Below, in pieces: positions 22,851 through 36,349 of a DNA stretch of 64,000 bases. Position numbers and translations under genes: made by a program. Position 1 is the first letter of the stretch; the number at the start of each line of letters is the position of its first letter. The DNA lies in contig VTPC01000965.1 in NCBI GenBank assembly GCA_011009095.1, positions 110,894 through 174,893 on the forward strand, written 5' to 3'. The DNA comes from Ignelater luminosus (lineage: Eukaryota; Arthropoda; Insecta; Coleoptera; Elateridae). The notes under the pieces were generated by a model. That model saw only the letters and a list, made by a program, of their open reading frames with translations, was not told the origin of the DNA and made no database searches.

Positions 22851-25800
22851 TAGCGCAGTGAAGGGACTGTTTCGTTAAAGTGTCAAGGCGCGCTACCCTG
22901 CAGCTTCGAAGCTAGATATTAAAGCTTCCACTTCCTGAGTCGTTCAAACTCAGTAAACACTCAAGTTACTGCAGGGATCCCTCTTCTTTTACGTACGTAC
23001 ACAAAATTAAAATATCCGGTTGTACACATAGCAATGTTGTTTTCAGTAGGTAAAATTCCAAAAACTGGCTAGATAACACGATCTTTTAAACTATTTGAAA
23101 ATATGAATTTAATTTGGATAACCTTCCTGGAGAATCGATGTTAGACTAATTAGTAGAAACATGAGTAGATTTTAGGGAAGGTAAAGCTAAGATTGTGCTG
23201 GAAAAATCTTACAATTATAATTAATTTGAAAGAAAATAAATTCTGATTAATTTAGAGACTGCACGTATATGGGTGTTGTAGAAGATTTAATACAGAAGAA
23301 GCTACAAATATAAGATAATTCAGGAATTTGTTTAGAAGTATAGAGACTCACGGTACTAGATTGTAGTTTCTGAATTGTTAACCGTATCAGTGTGCCAAAG
23401 TAATTTTTGTTCCCTTTTATAATAATAAAGGTAACCTTGCAAAAAATCTGAAACCTTGAAACGCTACATACGAGCTCTCACGTAGCTTCGAGTATTAAAA
23501 ATATTAATTTCCTGAAAGGAAGAATTTGTAACAAAATGTCCAAATAAGTGTGATATGTGATATGAACTAATGACAAGATTGTTAAAAAAGAAACGCGAGG
23601 TGGATGCATGAGGAACTTGTATGTTTAAAGAAAAGGATATAATTAAGAGTAGATAACATTCTCGAAATTTAAGTTGAAGACAATCAAACTTTTATATTTA
23701 ACTAAAAAATACCATACATGCAAATGAACATGATTGACCTGAAAAGAAATTCAAGTAATTGCCAATTTGCTTTGTAGAAAATTCCCAAACAAGAACGAAA
23801 ATTAAAAGTTTACTACTTAAATGTTAAAAGACCTTAAGAGACCCTTTTTTTGTGCATCTACCAATTCAATTTACATTGTACCTCTCTTGAAATTCTTTTG
23901 TGAGTAAATTAAAACTGGATTTGCTTTATCATTCCTCTTTTCTCTTTCTTAATTAAATTTGTAGGTTACTTTTTTGCCAATTTGTTTTTTTTTTCAGTTT
24001 CTCTAAGCTTCTATCAAGAAAACATATTTGCGCTTTTAATTGAATATACATTTAATGAAAGCGCAAGTACACTTATCCAATTACGTCTTGTTTGTATCAG
24101 AAACTTTTGTTCTTATCATCTAAAGTAAATAAAAGATTTCCTTGAATTCATAAAAAAGAATCTCAAGGCCTGTCTTTGCTTTTAACTTGATACATTTTTT
24201 AGTAGTTTTCATGAGGTATAGACGCATATACGCATAGATGTCGGTGCCTTTAAGTAAACATTACACACAAAAAAGACATTATTGTTGGTTTGGTTCACTT
24301 GGAAGTTATTTCTTTACGAAATTATGCTACAAAAGAAGTTGCTTTAGTTCCGGTGTTTTTATATGCGTACTATTAAGATAATGTTCATTAAAATTGAGAA
24401 TGAACTTTTACAGTTACAAAGTTGTTTTCTTAAGCTTATTTATTTTGCTTCTGTTGCAAAAAATAATTAACCTAGCAGTGTATAATGAGCAACTGGCATT
24501 CAAATGTGTATGCCTTTGTTATTTGAAAGATAATAAATTTATTGACCTCTTCAAAGAAATCTTAATTGATATAATCTATTTATAACATAAAAGGATTTAA
24601 GTAGCACACAACAGTAGTAAGATACAGACACTATTTGTCATTATCATTCTTTACAAAATTGGTAAAGACAATAAAAAAAATTATGTCAATTTCCGCTTCT
24701 ATTTGATTTGGAAAATTTGAGGAAACGCCCCAATAGTTTTTCATTGTGAAATAAAAGATGATGTGGTTGTACCATCCTCTTTCGCTTTATTTCATTAACA
24801 AAGAACTTGATGAGATTTATTAGTTTTAAATTTTTTCTCTTGAAGCCATATGTTTTGGTTTTATAGTTTTTACAAGTGGCAGCACGTAATAAAACCTTGT
24901 TGAAGCATCGCAATCACTATTGCATTATGAATGATTTCATGTTTTCCGGAAGGACTACAAAAAAAGGTAATAAATCTCTCTTTTATTTTAATTTTAGATA
25001 ACAAGATTGATTTTTAATAGCATCTTTGTTCCTTTCATAAGAAAACTTCACCTCCTCGTCTTATAATACTTCAGTAATAATTAATTATTCGAGAACTTTA
25101 AAATATATTAAAATAAACATCCTGAAACTTTTCAAAAGTGTACACGTCATAAAAACGTATTGCATTTTATATTAACAATAGATTTACACCTGTGCAGTTA
25201 AAATATTCCACCTTCTGTACAAAAGGTCTGTTTGTTTTGCTAATTTGAATGTACTCTTTGTTTTTGTATTGCTACTGAAACAACGGGAAATCTACAAGGT
25301 GATAGGAGATGGTGAAAACGCGGTTATTTATTGTGTAAAGTGAGTGGGACTTGGTGATCTCGAAGTCGAACTGCAGGTTGAACAAGGCCATGGACGTTCG
25401 TTCACCTACGGGATGCTTGAATGCGAAGATTGTATTTATAAAAGATTTTAATAATAATTATTTTGCCAAAGCGCATACCTACAAATAATAAAAATGATTA
25501 TTTAAAAGCAATGAATGTTTATCTTACGTAATAGGCAAATGGTTAGATTGCGTATGCAATTTATAATACAATGACACATAAAACATTTTTATTTATTATT
25601 CTTTTCAACAACAACATATTTAAAACATAAAATAAACAAAACAAAAGGTTAGTTTATTGTTTATAAATTTATCTATGCAATTTTCCATGTTGCCTCAAAT
25701 TTTATAAATTTCTTGCGAGCACAAGCGTTTAAAAATTTCAACGGGTCGGTTGAGAATTTACTAAATATGCGGAAGATTTATGTTGTTAATTAGCGCTTGT

Positions 25801-26680
25801 AATTATTAACGAACTGAATCCACGGTCCTTGTGACGTCAGCAAAAGGGCTGGTTTCAAGATGTTATAAATTGTTTCATTTTTAATTCTAGCATTTTAGTT
25901 TTTATACGTCAGTCTTTTCTAATTGAATAAATAAACAAATTGCTAAAAATTTAAGATATTTATAATATAAACTAGTTTTGTTGCTAAAAATTGGAACGGA
26001 AATATAGTATTGTTAGTTTAAATTGACCTTGGCATGGAATAATTCGTTTCATTATTAAAAATGCAAATTTTAAATTATAATTATTCAGCAATCTATTTCA
26101 CCTTAAGAAATAGAACATGGTTAGGGACTGTCTATGTACCAAACTGCATTCGCTAATGTTTAATTGATGAAATAAGTTTTTATAGTGCCTGCAGTGTTTA
26201 TTGTTAATTATATGGTAAGAAGTTGAAATTGGTCGTTTTAGGTTTTACACAGATACCATATCACATCGATAAAGCGTGGAGTTTCTTACAATAATATACC
26301 TCTGGGGAAGATAAGTTCAATGATAATCTCCTGTGAAATACAATAAACTATTGTGCGCAGTTTTTTGACATGAGGAACGTTTTGATTTGCATAATGCAAG
26401 ATAATCCTTTGATAACTGTCTGTCGCATTTATAACTTGAACTTACAAACACGAGATTTTAGTATTTCATTATATATTCGTGGTCTTTACTCTAATAAGCA
26501 GTAGGAACCAAATATTACAGCTTACAATTCAAAAAAGATCCTTCAGACTGCAATGACCAGAATTTTCTAAATAGCGCCTGCTAGCGTTTTAAATAATGTT
26601 CATGTTTCACATGACGAATTACACTAATACCTACCTTTAGGAAACGTAGACCTCTGTATAAATATCGTGCCGTATTTATG
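22851..26680. other. AT-rich sequence, nothing recognised
   Basis: Long AT-rich stretch with only short motif-free ORFs. A small less AT-rich patch at 25,290-25,430 is unexplained. The part just right of 22,850 may include 5' untranslated sequence of the minus-strand LINE. Confidence 0.45.
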
Positions 26681-26685
26681 ATATA

Positions 26686-26770
26686 GATCGAGGGTGGGCA
26701 AATCTGGGCCCCGGACCGGCTTGTATAGGAGCCAATTTGGTCTAGGAGACCAAATTCTTAATCGGCACCT
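26686..26770 (+). repeat. Possible hAT-type terminal sequence
   Basis: GAGGGTGGGCAAATCTGGGC, followed by CCCGGACCGG, resembles the terminal region of hAT transposons, which often begin CAG(N)GGTGGGCAAA. The mate inverted repeat was not found nearby and no transposase is seen. This is a weak call. Confidence 0.3.
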
Positions 26771-26859
26771 TCCTAAAAGAATCTTTCTGTCTTAACTTTT
26801 TATCGACTGGTATAGAATGCAAAGACAGAAGGCAGAGCGGATCTCCGCTTCTGACTTAC

Positions 26860-27560
26860 TTTGCGTACTTTTCTTATCATCAAAACGCGATGACGCGACG
26901 CCGAAAAATCTTTTAATTTAATTCAATTAAAGCCATCTTTACTAATTTGCCATTGTCCGGACATGATCCCCTGCAGACCTAGTGTTTCTTAATGTCAAAC
27001 CAAGCATAAAGAACCACCCCCTGACTATGCCCCCGGCTGGCAACTTTAAAATCAAAATATTCAAGCAAATTATTTATCTACTCTGAACACTGTGTAGAAC
27101 ACTGACCGTTCTCGGAAAAAAGCTGGGAATGTACTACTAAAAAACTTGTAGACACTAAATAACCATCTGATCATCGAATATTAATTATTTTTTTAATTAA
27201 TTACTATAATAATGTAACACACCCTAGAAGAATTAGATTTCTCGTAAGTTTCAAACCCACATCTTCGATAATCCGTTTTCTTGCTCTTACAATTATGTGA
27301 GCAGAATTTTTCCTAAGCGAAAATTAAAGATTACGTCATGCCATTCGAAATTTAGAAAAGTTTCTGATTGTATAAAAAGTGCGTTTAGAATTTAACAAAA
27401 TTGTCAAGTTTATAATTGAATCTACAGACTTAGGTACAGATATAGGTTTTCTATTAAATATCTGGAGATTTTGAAAAAGACGCTGCGAATTCAGAGAAAA
27501 ACTCTGGAATTCTACTCGAAACACTCATGGGCAGTAAATAACCAACACACTATTAGTTCG
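26860..27560 (-). repeat. Dispersed repeat family A, inverted copy
   Basis: Between about 26,880 and 27,190 this matches the reverse complement of 3810-4150. Shared blocks include AATCTTTTAATTTAATT with AAAGCCATCTTTACTAATTT, CCCTGACTATG with GGCTGGCAACTTTA, and AATCAAAATATTCAAGCAAA. The block of GCTGGGAATGTACT and AACACTAAATAACC-type sequence appears again in altered form at about 27,470-27,545 (CTCTGGAATTCTACT, CAGTAAATAACC), implying a tandem second unit. Confidence 0.62.
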
Positions 27561-28011
27561 AAATGTGCTATGTTGCTGTTGTTGTCGTTGTTTTGAGGCT
27601 AAAGCTTCAGGTTGCGGTTTCCTTGGATCTCGTGGTTTCAACTACAATGGTCAGTTTGCTGCCAATTAGAATTTAGTCGAATCCGAGGTTTTCCAACCCC
27701 GGTAAGTATTCTTAACGTTCAAATCATCGTACTCACACGGGATCCACTGCTTTACATCCCCCCAGAGGATGGCATGTGCTATGACTTAAGAACAGAAATA
27801 GCAATCCTCTTGACTACATTTACAGACGAACTTTAATCCGTTCTCACCATTAGTGTTCGATAATTTCTCTCGGCAGATGTAAACATCAATGTGAAAGCCT
27901 TACAAAAAACTGCCCTTTTAGAGCCCTGCTTGGGTCGAAATCTGCCAACAAACTTTGCACGGCCTGAAAAAGCCTGGTAACTTCTGAATTGGCCCGAAAG
28001 TCTTAACAAGT
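27561..28011. other. No recognised gene
   Basis: A 74-codon + ORF (27,612-27,836) has no family motif. CCCCGGTAAGTATT near 27,697 looks like a splice donor but has no coding support on its left, so no exon is called. Confidence 0.4.
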
Positions 28012-28012
28012 C

Positions 28013-28130
28013 CGAACGACCCGATTGGCCCGACAGGGCCGAACGACCTGATTGGTCTGACAGAGCCGAATGGCCTGATTGATCCGACAGGGCCAAACGA
28101 CCTGATTGACCCGACAAGACCGAACGACCG
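28013..28130 (-). repeat. 27 bp minisatellite
   Basis: A 27 bp unit of the type CAGGGCCGAACGACCTGATT plus 7 bases repeats about four times. On the minus strand it keeps an open frame coding for a nine-residue repeat SALSDQSGR, within an ORF of 163 codons (27,833-28,324). The rest of that ORF has no known domain, so I treat the repeat as the feature and not as a gene. Confidence 0.8.
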
Positions 28131-28590
28131 AAAGGCTCGAATTTCCTGAGAGATCCAAACCTCCCAAATTCCCCGATCTGTCTGACAAAACCGAGCGATC
28201 CAAACAGGCTTGATAATGCTAATTCAATTTCTTGCTTCAGACCAAGCAGCATTGCTGCACAAGGGAGTGGAACACGATAACTTTCCTTCATCGACGTATA
28301 CTTAATGCAGGCATCACTATTCAATTACAGTGACAATAACTGGAAATGTATTTTGTTGTCGACCCTAAAAGCTCGACAGGTCTCACTGGTCCCACAGTGT
28401 GGTATTTAGGCATTCTAGCCGGACTAAGACTAAAAATGCTTAGTGAAATTAGCAAAATAAATTATGTTATAAATCTTTGCTTTAAAATTTGAAAAGTTAT
28501 TTAATTCTTTAATTTTTTTATTTTTTTGAATGTTTGAAAGAGCAGTTAGTGAAAAACACGAAACAGTTTAATGTTAATGATTCTTTGAGT
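28131..28590. other. No recognised feature
   Basis: AT-rich apart from the minisatellite edge. Nothing supportable before the LINE begins. Confidence 0.45.
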
Positions 28591-29910
28591 TCTAGACGCA
28601 TCTATGGAATCAATCGCAACCCTGTCTGGCTTAAAGCAATGCCGACAAGCTCATAATTTGACACAAGAGATGCGAAGAATAAAAATTGCTATTCTCAAAT
28701 GTAGATAAGTTCGATGGCCAAATAACGGCAAGAGTATAATTGACAATTATATCTTTTATTATAGTGGGAACAAAATTCTGCAAAATCAAATTTTCGTCAA
28801 CAAACAAATAGAGAAATCTATTAAAGGCTTTATTCTGCTCACAGACAGAATCGCGATACTAAAATTAAACGCTAAATCCTGCAATATGAACATCATTCAG
28901 GTATATGCATCAACGTTTATTAGCACAGAAGAAGAATTAGACATTTTCTAAAATGATCTGACCATAGCACTGAAAAACACGAAAAAAGAAAAAGTAAATA
29001 TTATCTTAGGCGACTTAAACACCAAGGCAGGCAAAGGACGAGACGGAGAAGTTTTAGGCGAGCACGGACTGGAAGCGCGTAATGAAAGAGGGGGCAGGTT
29101 GATCCAATTTTGCAAAGACGAGGGATTCATCATAAAAACAATTGGTATAAATTATTATCAGCTCGACGATTATATACATGAAAATCCCCTAACGGCACTG
29201 ATGGAAACACACTAAGGAATCAGATTGACTATGTCCTTATAAATCAAAGATTCGGCAACTCAATAACTTCGACTAAAGCATACCCAAGTGCAGATATTTT
29301 CAGCGGCCATAATCTTTTGTTGGCGGTGATGGAACTAAAATTAAAGAAAATAAGAACACAAAAAGTCTAGGCCTCAATTGAAAAAAGATAAAAGATAAAA
29401 ATGCTTGCCAACAAATTAAAGAACGAATAAATAAAGAAATGGACGAACTGAAACAACAACGTCTTAATATAACAGAAAGGTGAAAAAAGTCAGAAGAAAC
29501 TTTCAAGGATATAATGAATCAAAAAATGAAAACGACTCAAAATCTAAAATTAATGAATGAATAACAGGTGAAATTCAAGAACTAATGATAGAAAAAAGAA
29601 AAGACAAAAATAAAAACGAACAATAGAAAAAAGTAAAGAAGACAATCAAACAGTGAATCATTGAAGCAAACGAAAGATGTGTGGAAATTGAACGACTAGA
29701 AGAACAGAAACGGATATTTTTAACTTACATAGGAAAATTAAAGAGACAGCTGGAGTATACAGGGGAAAAGATATTAGAGACATATGTAGTTGATAAAAAT
29801 AACAAACTATTAAGAGACTTTCAAGAAAAATTGAACAGATGAATACAGTATATAAAACAATTATTTAGAGAATGATCAAAGAATGGAAGAAACAGAAACA
29901 ACAAAAATAA

Positions 29911-30249
29911 ATGAACCGCCACTCGAAAAATGAAATACCAATAGAAATCTTAAAATTAATGGCGGAAAACTATATGGATATAATGAAAGAACTGTTCAAT
30001 AAAATATTCAATGCTGCTGATATACCGAAAGTATGGTTGGTATCAGTGTTAGTTCCAATTTCTAAAAGAGCGAACGCAACAAAATGTGTGAATTACAGAA
30101 TTATCAGCGTGATGAACTGTATACTCAAGGTTTTTCTACGAATAAAACATGAATGTATGTATCGAACGCTAGATGATCGAATATCAGCAAGCCACCTAGG
30201 GTTTAGAAAGGGTTTTGGAACTAGAGTACCATCATATAAACACTCATAG
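29911..30249 (+). pseudogene. RT N-terminal segment of the 28.6-31.1 kb LINE
   Basis: A 112-codon open piece carries IPIEILKLMAENY, then the VNYRIISVMNCILKVFLRI block and HLGFRKGFGTR, the standard blocks before RT motif A. Motif A follows in another frame (30,215-30,457) with FVDFEKAFDNVQ, so a frameshift separates them. Confidence 0.85.
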
Positions 30250-30455
30250 AACGCTGCGATATGTATACATATGTACATGCTTCGTAGACTTTGAAAAGGC
30301 CTTTGACAACGTGCAACACAAAAAGGTCATGAACATACTGCGAAACTCTGAAGTAATAGATGACAAAGATGCCAGAATCATTACCAAGCTATACCGTTAC
30401 CAGAGCCCGAAAGAAATACCAATAAGAAGAGGAGTTTGTCAGAGTTGCGTGATAT

Positions 30456-30468
30456 GATATATATATAT
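30456..30468 (+). repeat. (AT)n run
   Basis: A short AT repeat interrupts the RT reading frame directly after the motif B region of the LINE. Confidence 0.7.
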
Positions 30469-31100
30469 GATATAAATGAAGGCATACCAGCTAACTGAAA
30501 GCCAGTTAACAACGCGGACGATGGAGTACTCATCGCTGGTGGCAAAAAAGTCTGCAGATATTGATCAGTCGCATCATGCAAGCTTGTGAAAATTATGGAA
30601 TGACACCTAATACAATCGTCAGCAAAAAATAACATCAATGACGGAAACGTTTACGCCGATGGAGGAGTTTCAACCATCACATACTTAGGATATGAATTGA
30701 ATGATTAATGGGACTGAATTGAAATACCCAAAAACGCCTTCAACAGGCTGAAGAAAATACTGTGGAACAGCAAGCTAAAAATTGAAATAAGCACTTCGTA
30801 TTCCTCTATGGAGTCAAAGTATGGACTGTTACAGAGCAACCGAAAAAAGACTTACTAGCTTTGAAATGTGGTGTTACAGGAATATGGGAAAAGTGTCATG
30901 GACACAGCACGTGGCAAATGCAGAAGTACTTAGAAGAACTAAAAAAGATACAGAACTAATTGGCACAGTGAAGAAAAGAAAAATGAGTTACCTCAAAGGG
31001 AAAAATATGAACTGCAGCTGATCACACAGGGAAAAATTGAAGGAAGAAGAGAACCTGAAAGTTTTATTGACAATTTGCGTTGTGTAAAATTCTGGTGATT

Positions 31101-34100
31101 CCCGAGGTAAAATTGAAATTGGTTGACTTTTTACCACTCTGTTTTCTTATTTATTACACCATGTAACACTGCGATTCATCCGACTTTTGTTTCCCTTCAG
31201 GTTTTTAAGAACTAAACTATTGGCATTTGCTGTTTTTGGTCAAAAGATTGTAATCGTATTACATCTAAATTAGAATTGTTTTGACAACAGTTATTAAATT
31301 ATAAGAATTCTACTCTCTTTGGTATGATATTTATTGGTTGCTTTTCAAATTAATCCTTCGCGTCCTTTTGAAATAGTTTTTGAAATCATAAACGGTAAGT
31401 TTATTATTTGATTTTGAATAAATTTTCTTCAAACTTAACTAAACTTTTTTATAGTTTACAGTCCATCTTTATTTTTCATTTCAAAAGCAGGAGTGAATTG
31501 ATGTTAAATTATCGTAGATGTGGATTTATTAACAGCAGTTCTAAACATGTTTATATAAATGACATTAGTTGTATGCATCATCTTTTGTTTAATTTTTGGA
31601 TGATCACACAGAAACTGTAACACTAAAAAACTTTGCAATACAATAATGAGAGCGTTAATTAAATGCAAATCTACTTATCTCTACGTTAAAATGTAGTTGT
31701 CTTCATAAATATGACCTAAGATATCATCGGAATGTATGTAAATGATTTTCTTTTGTGTTCTGTTTTTTTCAGTCTCTAAGAGATATAGTATGTATGTAAA
31801 CATAAGCTCATATCCATTACATTTTGTAAAACGAGTATCTTTCTAGAGCACATTTGGAATACAGAATAAGTAAACGATCTTGTACAGTACAACATACAAT
31901 TTATTATTTTCAAGAAAATATTTATGATAGTGAGATCCACTAAATATTGATATAAAAATCGTTTTGAACCTTATCTCTTACTAGATTACAATTTAGTCGT
32001 TTCTACTTTCTTCTATTGTATTTTAATTTTGCAGCGTCTTAAATCAATCAATAGAATAAACAATAGAACGTGGAAAAACTTTACTTTTTAATTGATAGTT
32101 TTTTTGCACATAATATTTCTTGCTAAACCATTAAATTTAATTAAGTCGTGTTATAGCTGATAGAACATCTCGAAATGGCTAGTTTTTGCTATAAAAGATA
32201 ATAAAAGTGGACGTTGATACTCTTGTATGGTACATAAATAAATGATAAGGGTCGTATTAAATAGCCCATTTTTATTTTTGGGTGCGTCGTTTGTCTTTAG
32301 CACTACTTTATTAGGATGTTTAAGCAATCCTGCAAGTAACCTTTTTGACTTCACAGCTACTGTCAATATATCAAATATCAGGTTTCGGTTTCGAAAGTGT
32401 CCGAAATTTTTTTTACACTTTTATATTCATCATTTACATAGCTATGCTAAAAATTAAATTAAAAGTCTCAATCAAATTAATTATTACTCAATTTCTTCCA
32501 AGCTTTTCTCTCACACTTTTCATTTGTGTGCTCAAATTTCAAGTTTCTCCTTAAAAGGGAAACGAAAATAAATAAAAAGTCTTATGAAACGAAGCAAATT
32601 CAGTTACGTTATCAATTTGAATTTAACTACTCTCACTTTTAAACATGAAATAACCAAACCAATTCAGGTAATTTCTTTTATCCTTTCTAAACGTAGTGAA
32701 GGCGGCTTTGAGTAAAGTTAATAATAATGAATGTGCCAGTAATGGCACGGACATGGACAATACATGGCGATAACAAACCTATCAGGCGTGTGCGGCTGTA
32801 CACTACGCATTTTCTCTTAACTTTCTCCTAATAGTGATTATTATTTAAATTAAAAAAAATTGCGAGGTACATGTGTAACAATATTTAACAAACATTCGTG
32901 TCATCTAATCTAGAAAATTAATATATTCATCCGGCCTTTAAGTTTTAATTATGACAACTACATCATTTTGTACCTAACACCGGATGATAAATACTTATTT
33001 TAATAATTCATTAGGTAGTTTATAATTTATAACTTTCTTTTCTTTTCCCACATATTCAGGGTATGTTAGGAAATGGAGTATCTGGTGCAGTTTTTAATAA
33101 TTTATAGGAAGAAAAAGGAAACGCGACAGTGCAAGAACAATAAATTAGAAGAAAACTGCATTTATATCAATCTCTTTTCTATCATGTCAACAGTATGGCG
33201 TGTGAACTGTGCCTTTAGAACAGATATAAAATCTGAGACCCCGATCCCACAATCTTACAAAAAAAGGTCGCAAGAATTTTACACTATTTATGATTTATCA
33301 GCGAAACAACTTTTTTTAATAAACCTATTACACTGCTGTGCGTTTACCTACTTTAGTTTAATATTTTCTTGAATTAAGGCTAGGTGTTAACACAATTGTT
33401 TTATGTCCCACATGGATTTCTGAATTTATACAGTGATCCTGAAAGAATTTTTCTGTAAAATTCTAAAGATCCTGTAATATAGTTACAAATGCCAAATTTA
33501 TTTAAAAGTTTGTGTATTAGTCTGGACAATTTATATTATGGATGTAACTTTTTTACTATGCAGTACATTAGTCATACTCGCGCGGCGACTATATAAACTC
33601 TTTTTTAAATAAACAACTAATCTAAATAATACTTTGATGATGATATATTAAGAGATACATTGTGCAAGAATAAAATAATTGGAATATATTATATACAAAA
33701 ATAAATTATTTCGTACTTACCTATTGTTATGTGATTTATAGACAATTTCTGCAACCATATTCTCTCACTTCCTACATCTACTTGAAAAATAATGAGTTTG
33801 TTTTATTTAAACCTTTTATCATTATTTAAGGTCTTGGTCATTTTTAACAATGACAAGCTACACCCAGATAATTTGTTATTCGACAACAAATTTCTATATA
33901 TAACACTCTTTATACTCATTACACTGCCTTCTGTAATATTACATAAAATATAAAGCTACTCCTACTCGTTTATTGAATCAGTTTCGCGTGCATCTTAATT
34001 ATTTTAATTTAGACAAATTAATGTTGATTTCAAGTCAACTCTCCTATATTATAGAAACACTGTAAAATGCTTCAAGCTGATTGTATTATTATCTACTTTA

Positions 34101-35337
34101 TTACCATTTAAAGTAGTTTTTTTTTATTCTAATGCAATACTTTTTAAAAGAAGAAAAATGTAAAAAAAACAATTACTAGTTTTCCTTGTAACTTATAAAT
34201 AGAAATGAATTTACTGATAATAGTTGTGTTTTTGAAGTAGTAGCTCGTGCTATAGCTTTTACTTGTGAAGTTGCATACCATAAATATTTCCTGTTTATTA
34301 TGAAACAAGTGTTTGCAGAACAATTAAGAAATGTATTTTATTTTTATAATAGAAAGTGGGAGAATATACAATCCAGTAGCGACATTTCTAATGTAGCCTG
34401 CCCAAATTAAAAAAACAGTTTATTTAGATAAATCAAATTTATTAGTCATTCTTTATTGTGGATGTGGATACTTACTACAACAATGGAATGATCTCGATTA
34501 TAAAACATTTTAATTATGTCATTCGAGGTTGTGATATTAATTGCAGATTGTATAAATCTACTTTGAAAAGGTAAATCTGGTTTATACAAGCATTAGGTTA
34601 TAAATGGTCTTATGCAATCTTTTTTTTATAAATACCAGCTCTTTCGAAAAATTGTCATTTAATCGTATTTACAGTAATAGTTGAATTTGAAATTCCTTGA
34701 GACGTTTATCCTCAGATCTTTAAGCTCTAGCTTTGGTTTGACTATATTGATGGTGCCTTCATGGTTTGGACATGGATACCTCTCCAAATTCTTACATTTT
34801 CTTCAACAGTCACTATTCTAGTACTAAATTCTGCAAGTTGGAGTTAATATGCAACTCAAAAGCTCTGCCATTTTTTTCTGAGCCCCTGTCCTCTCTTGCC
34901 ACTTTTTGATATAGGTAGCTTATACGACAGGTGTAATAAATGCTCAAAAAGTCATTATTTGGCATGACATTCCAAATTTCAAGATATCAGGATTTATTCC
35001 CCTGTTTTTTCCAGTTTTTTTTTTAAATTTCTTATGTTACCTTGCATATATAACAACGCATTACATATTTTCAAGTGTGTTTAACTTGAAGAACCTTTTC
35101 AATTTTCAAGTTATCGAATTTCTTCATTCGCGATGTCGTTCGTTTCGTTCACAAATCTTACTGCAATTGTTTTTCAGAGCCTTGAAGATGAAGGGACAGA
35201 GTTCTGCTACATTATCCATCTTTGATCGCTAATATTTACGAGTAACGCACAAACGAGCTCTAGAATATGTTTTAACCTTTTTGCCTGAACTAAGCTTGCT
35301 GATGCCTCGTCTTTACCAGGCGCTCATAGACTCATTC
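31101..35337. other. AT-rich sequence, nothing recognised
   Basis: No family motifs in the ORFs here, the longest being 99 codons at 33,073-33,372. I see no RNA gene. The patch at 34,730-35,330 is slightly less AT-rich, lies next to the 3' end of the minus-strand LINE, and is unexplained. Confidence 0.45.
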
Positions 35338-35779
35338 ACTTCTTCTTCTTCCTTGCTTATCCACTAATGGATATTTGCGATCATATTGGACGTCAGTTCT
35401 CTGTCCCTTACAATGTGTAACAACTCTCCTGCATCTCTTGTTCCGATCTATTGTTTGACGTTACGTAACCATGAGATATTGTATAATTCCGACCAATTCT
35501 GCTCCTTCCCTCGATTTTTCCTTCTACTATTAACTGCAAGAATTGGTATTTTTGGTGATGCATTATATGCCCTAGGTATGCTGTTTTTCTTGATTTAATG
35601 TTTAGTAATAATTGACGGTCCATTTTCTTCATTTTCAACACTTCCTCGTTCGTTTTTCTTGCAGTCCTGATATTTTAAATATCCTTGGGTAGAGCGTGTT
35701 CATTGTTTTTACTTTTAGAGTTCAGCTTTCCACACCGTAAAGAAGCACTGAGCAAACACAACATTTAACAAATCTAACC

Positions 35780-36349
35780 TTAAGGGAGGTCAAAGTCTCT
35801 CCTTGTAAACACCTTCTTGAATGTTATGAATGCGTTTCGTGCTTTTTCTATTCTGCTTTTTGTTTCTATATTAGATGTCCAGTCTTCACCTAGCCATGTT
35901 CCCAGGTAATTAAATTTGTATACTTTATCGATTCGCTGATTTCGATATAGTAGTCGTGAATCTCTGAACTCGTCTAGATTGCGGCTGATTATCGTAAATT
36001 TTGTCTTTGTAATGTTGATGTTAAGACCCATCTTTCTACTTTGCTCGCCGACTACATTGAGAAGGTACTGAAGGTCATTTATATTGTCAGCAATTAATAC
36101 TGTGTCGTCTACATAACGTATATTGTTAATGCAAACACCATTTACTTTAATGCCTAGTTCACATTCTTCCAGTACTTCTTGAAAGATATTTTCTGAATAC
36201 AAATTGAATAATAGTGAAGAGAGGACGCATCCTTGTCTTGCACCCCTATGGGTTTTTTGTGTTGTTGTGACTTCACTACCCACTCTTACTTCTGCGGCTT
36301 GGTTCCCAAATAAATTTTCTATACCTACAACAAATATCTCTTTGGTCAA
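35780..36349 (-). pseudogene. Reverse transcriptase core of the 35.3-38.3 kb LINE
   Basis: This 189-codon ORF is one of the longest RT pieces in the window. It contains THRGARQGCVLSSLLFNLY (motif B), RYVDDTVLIADN (motif C, YVDD at 36,104-36,115), MGLNINITKTKF and KFNYLGTWLGED. It begins inside the protein, after motif A, which is in another frame. The variant YVDD retains both catalytic aspartates. Confidence 0.9.

Larger units (their letters stand above)
28595..31100 (+). mobile_element. RTE-like LINE, decayed (+ strand)
   Basis: The + strand reads through a full endonuclease-RT order with many breaks. RRIKIAIL and VRWPNNGKSIIDNYIFYYSG are near 28,672-28,770, with a stop where the catalytic Glu of the ETRW-like block should be. 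GDLNTKAG is near 29,010. NQIDYVLINQRFG and FSGHNLLL (normally SDH, so the Asp is lost) are at 29,217-29,320. RT begins in 29,911-30,249, CFVDFEKAFDNVQHKKV is near 30,279, RRGVCQSC near 30,426, and NADDGVLIAG (normally YADD) near 30,510. The C-terminus has TSFEMWCYRNMGKVSW and QGKIEGRREP, ending near 31,090. Endonuclease and RT active sites are both damaged. It shares the GKIEGR tail with the element at 35.3-38.3 kb, so the two are probably one family. Confidence 0.9.

Noticed and set aside
27690..27710. Splice donor CCCCGGTAAGTATT
   Set aside because: No coding or untranslated exon could be supported on its left.
27833..28324. 163-codon minus-strand ORF as a gene
   Set aside because: Its length comes partly from a 27 bp minisatellite, the rest has no domain, and there is no splice or promoter context.
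33073..33372. 99-codon + strand ORF
   Set aside because: AT-driven composition with no motif; length is within what chance gives here.
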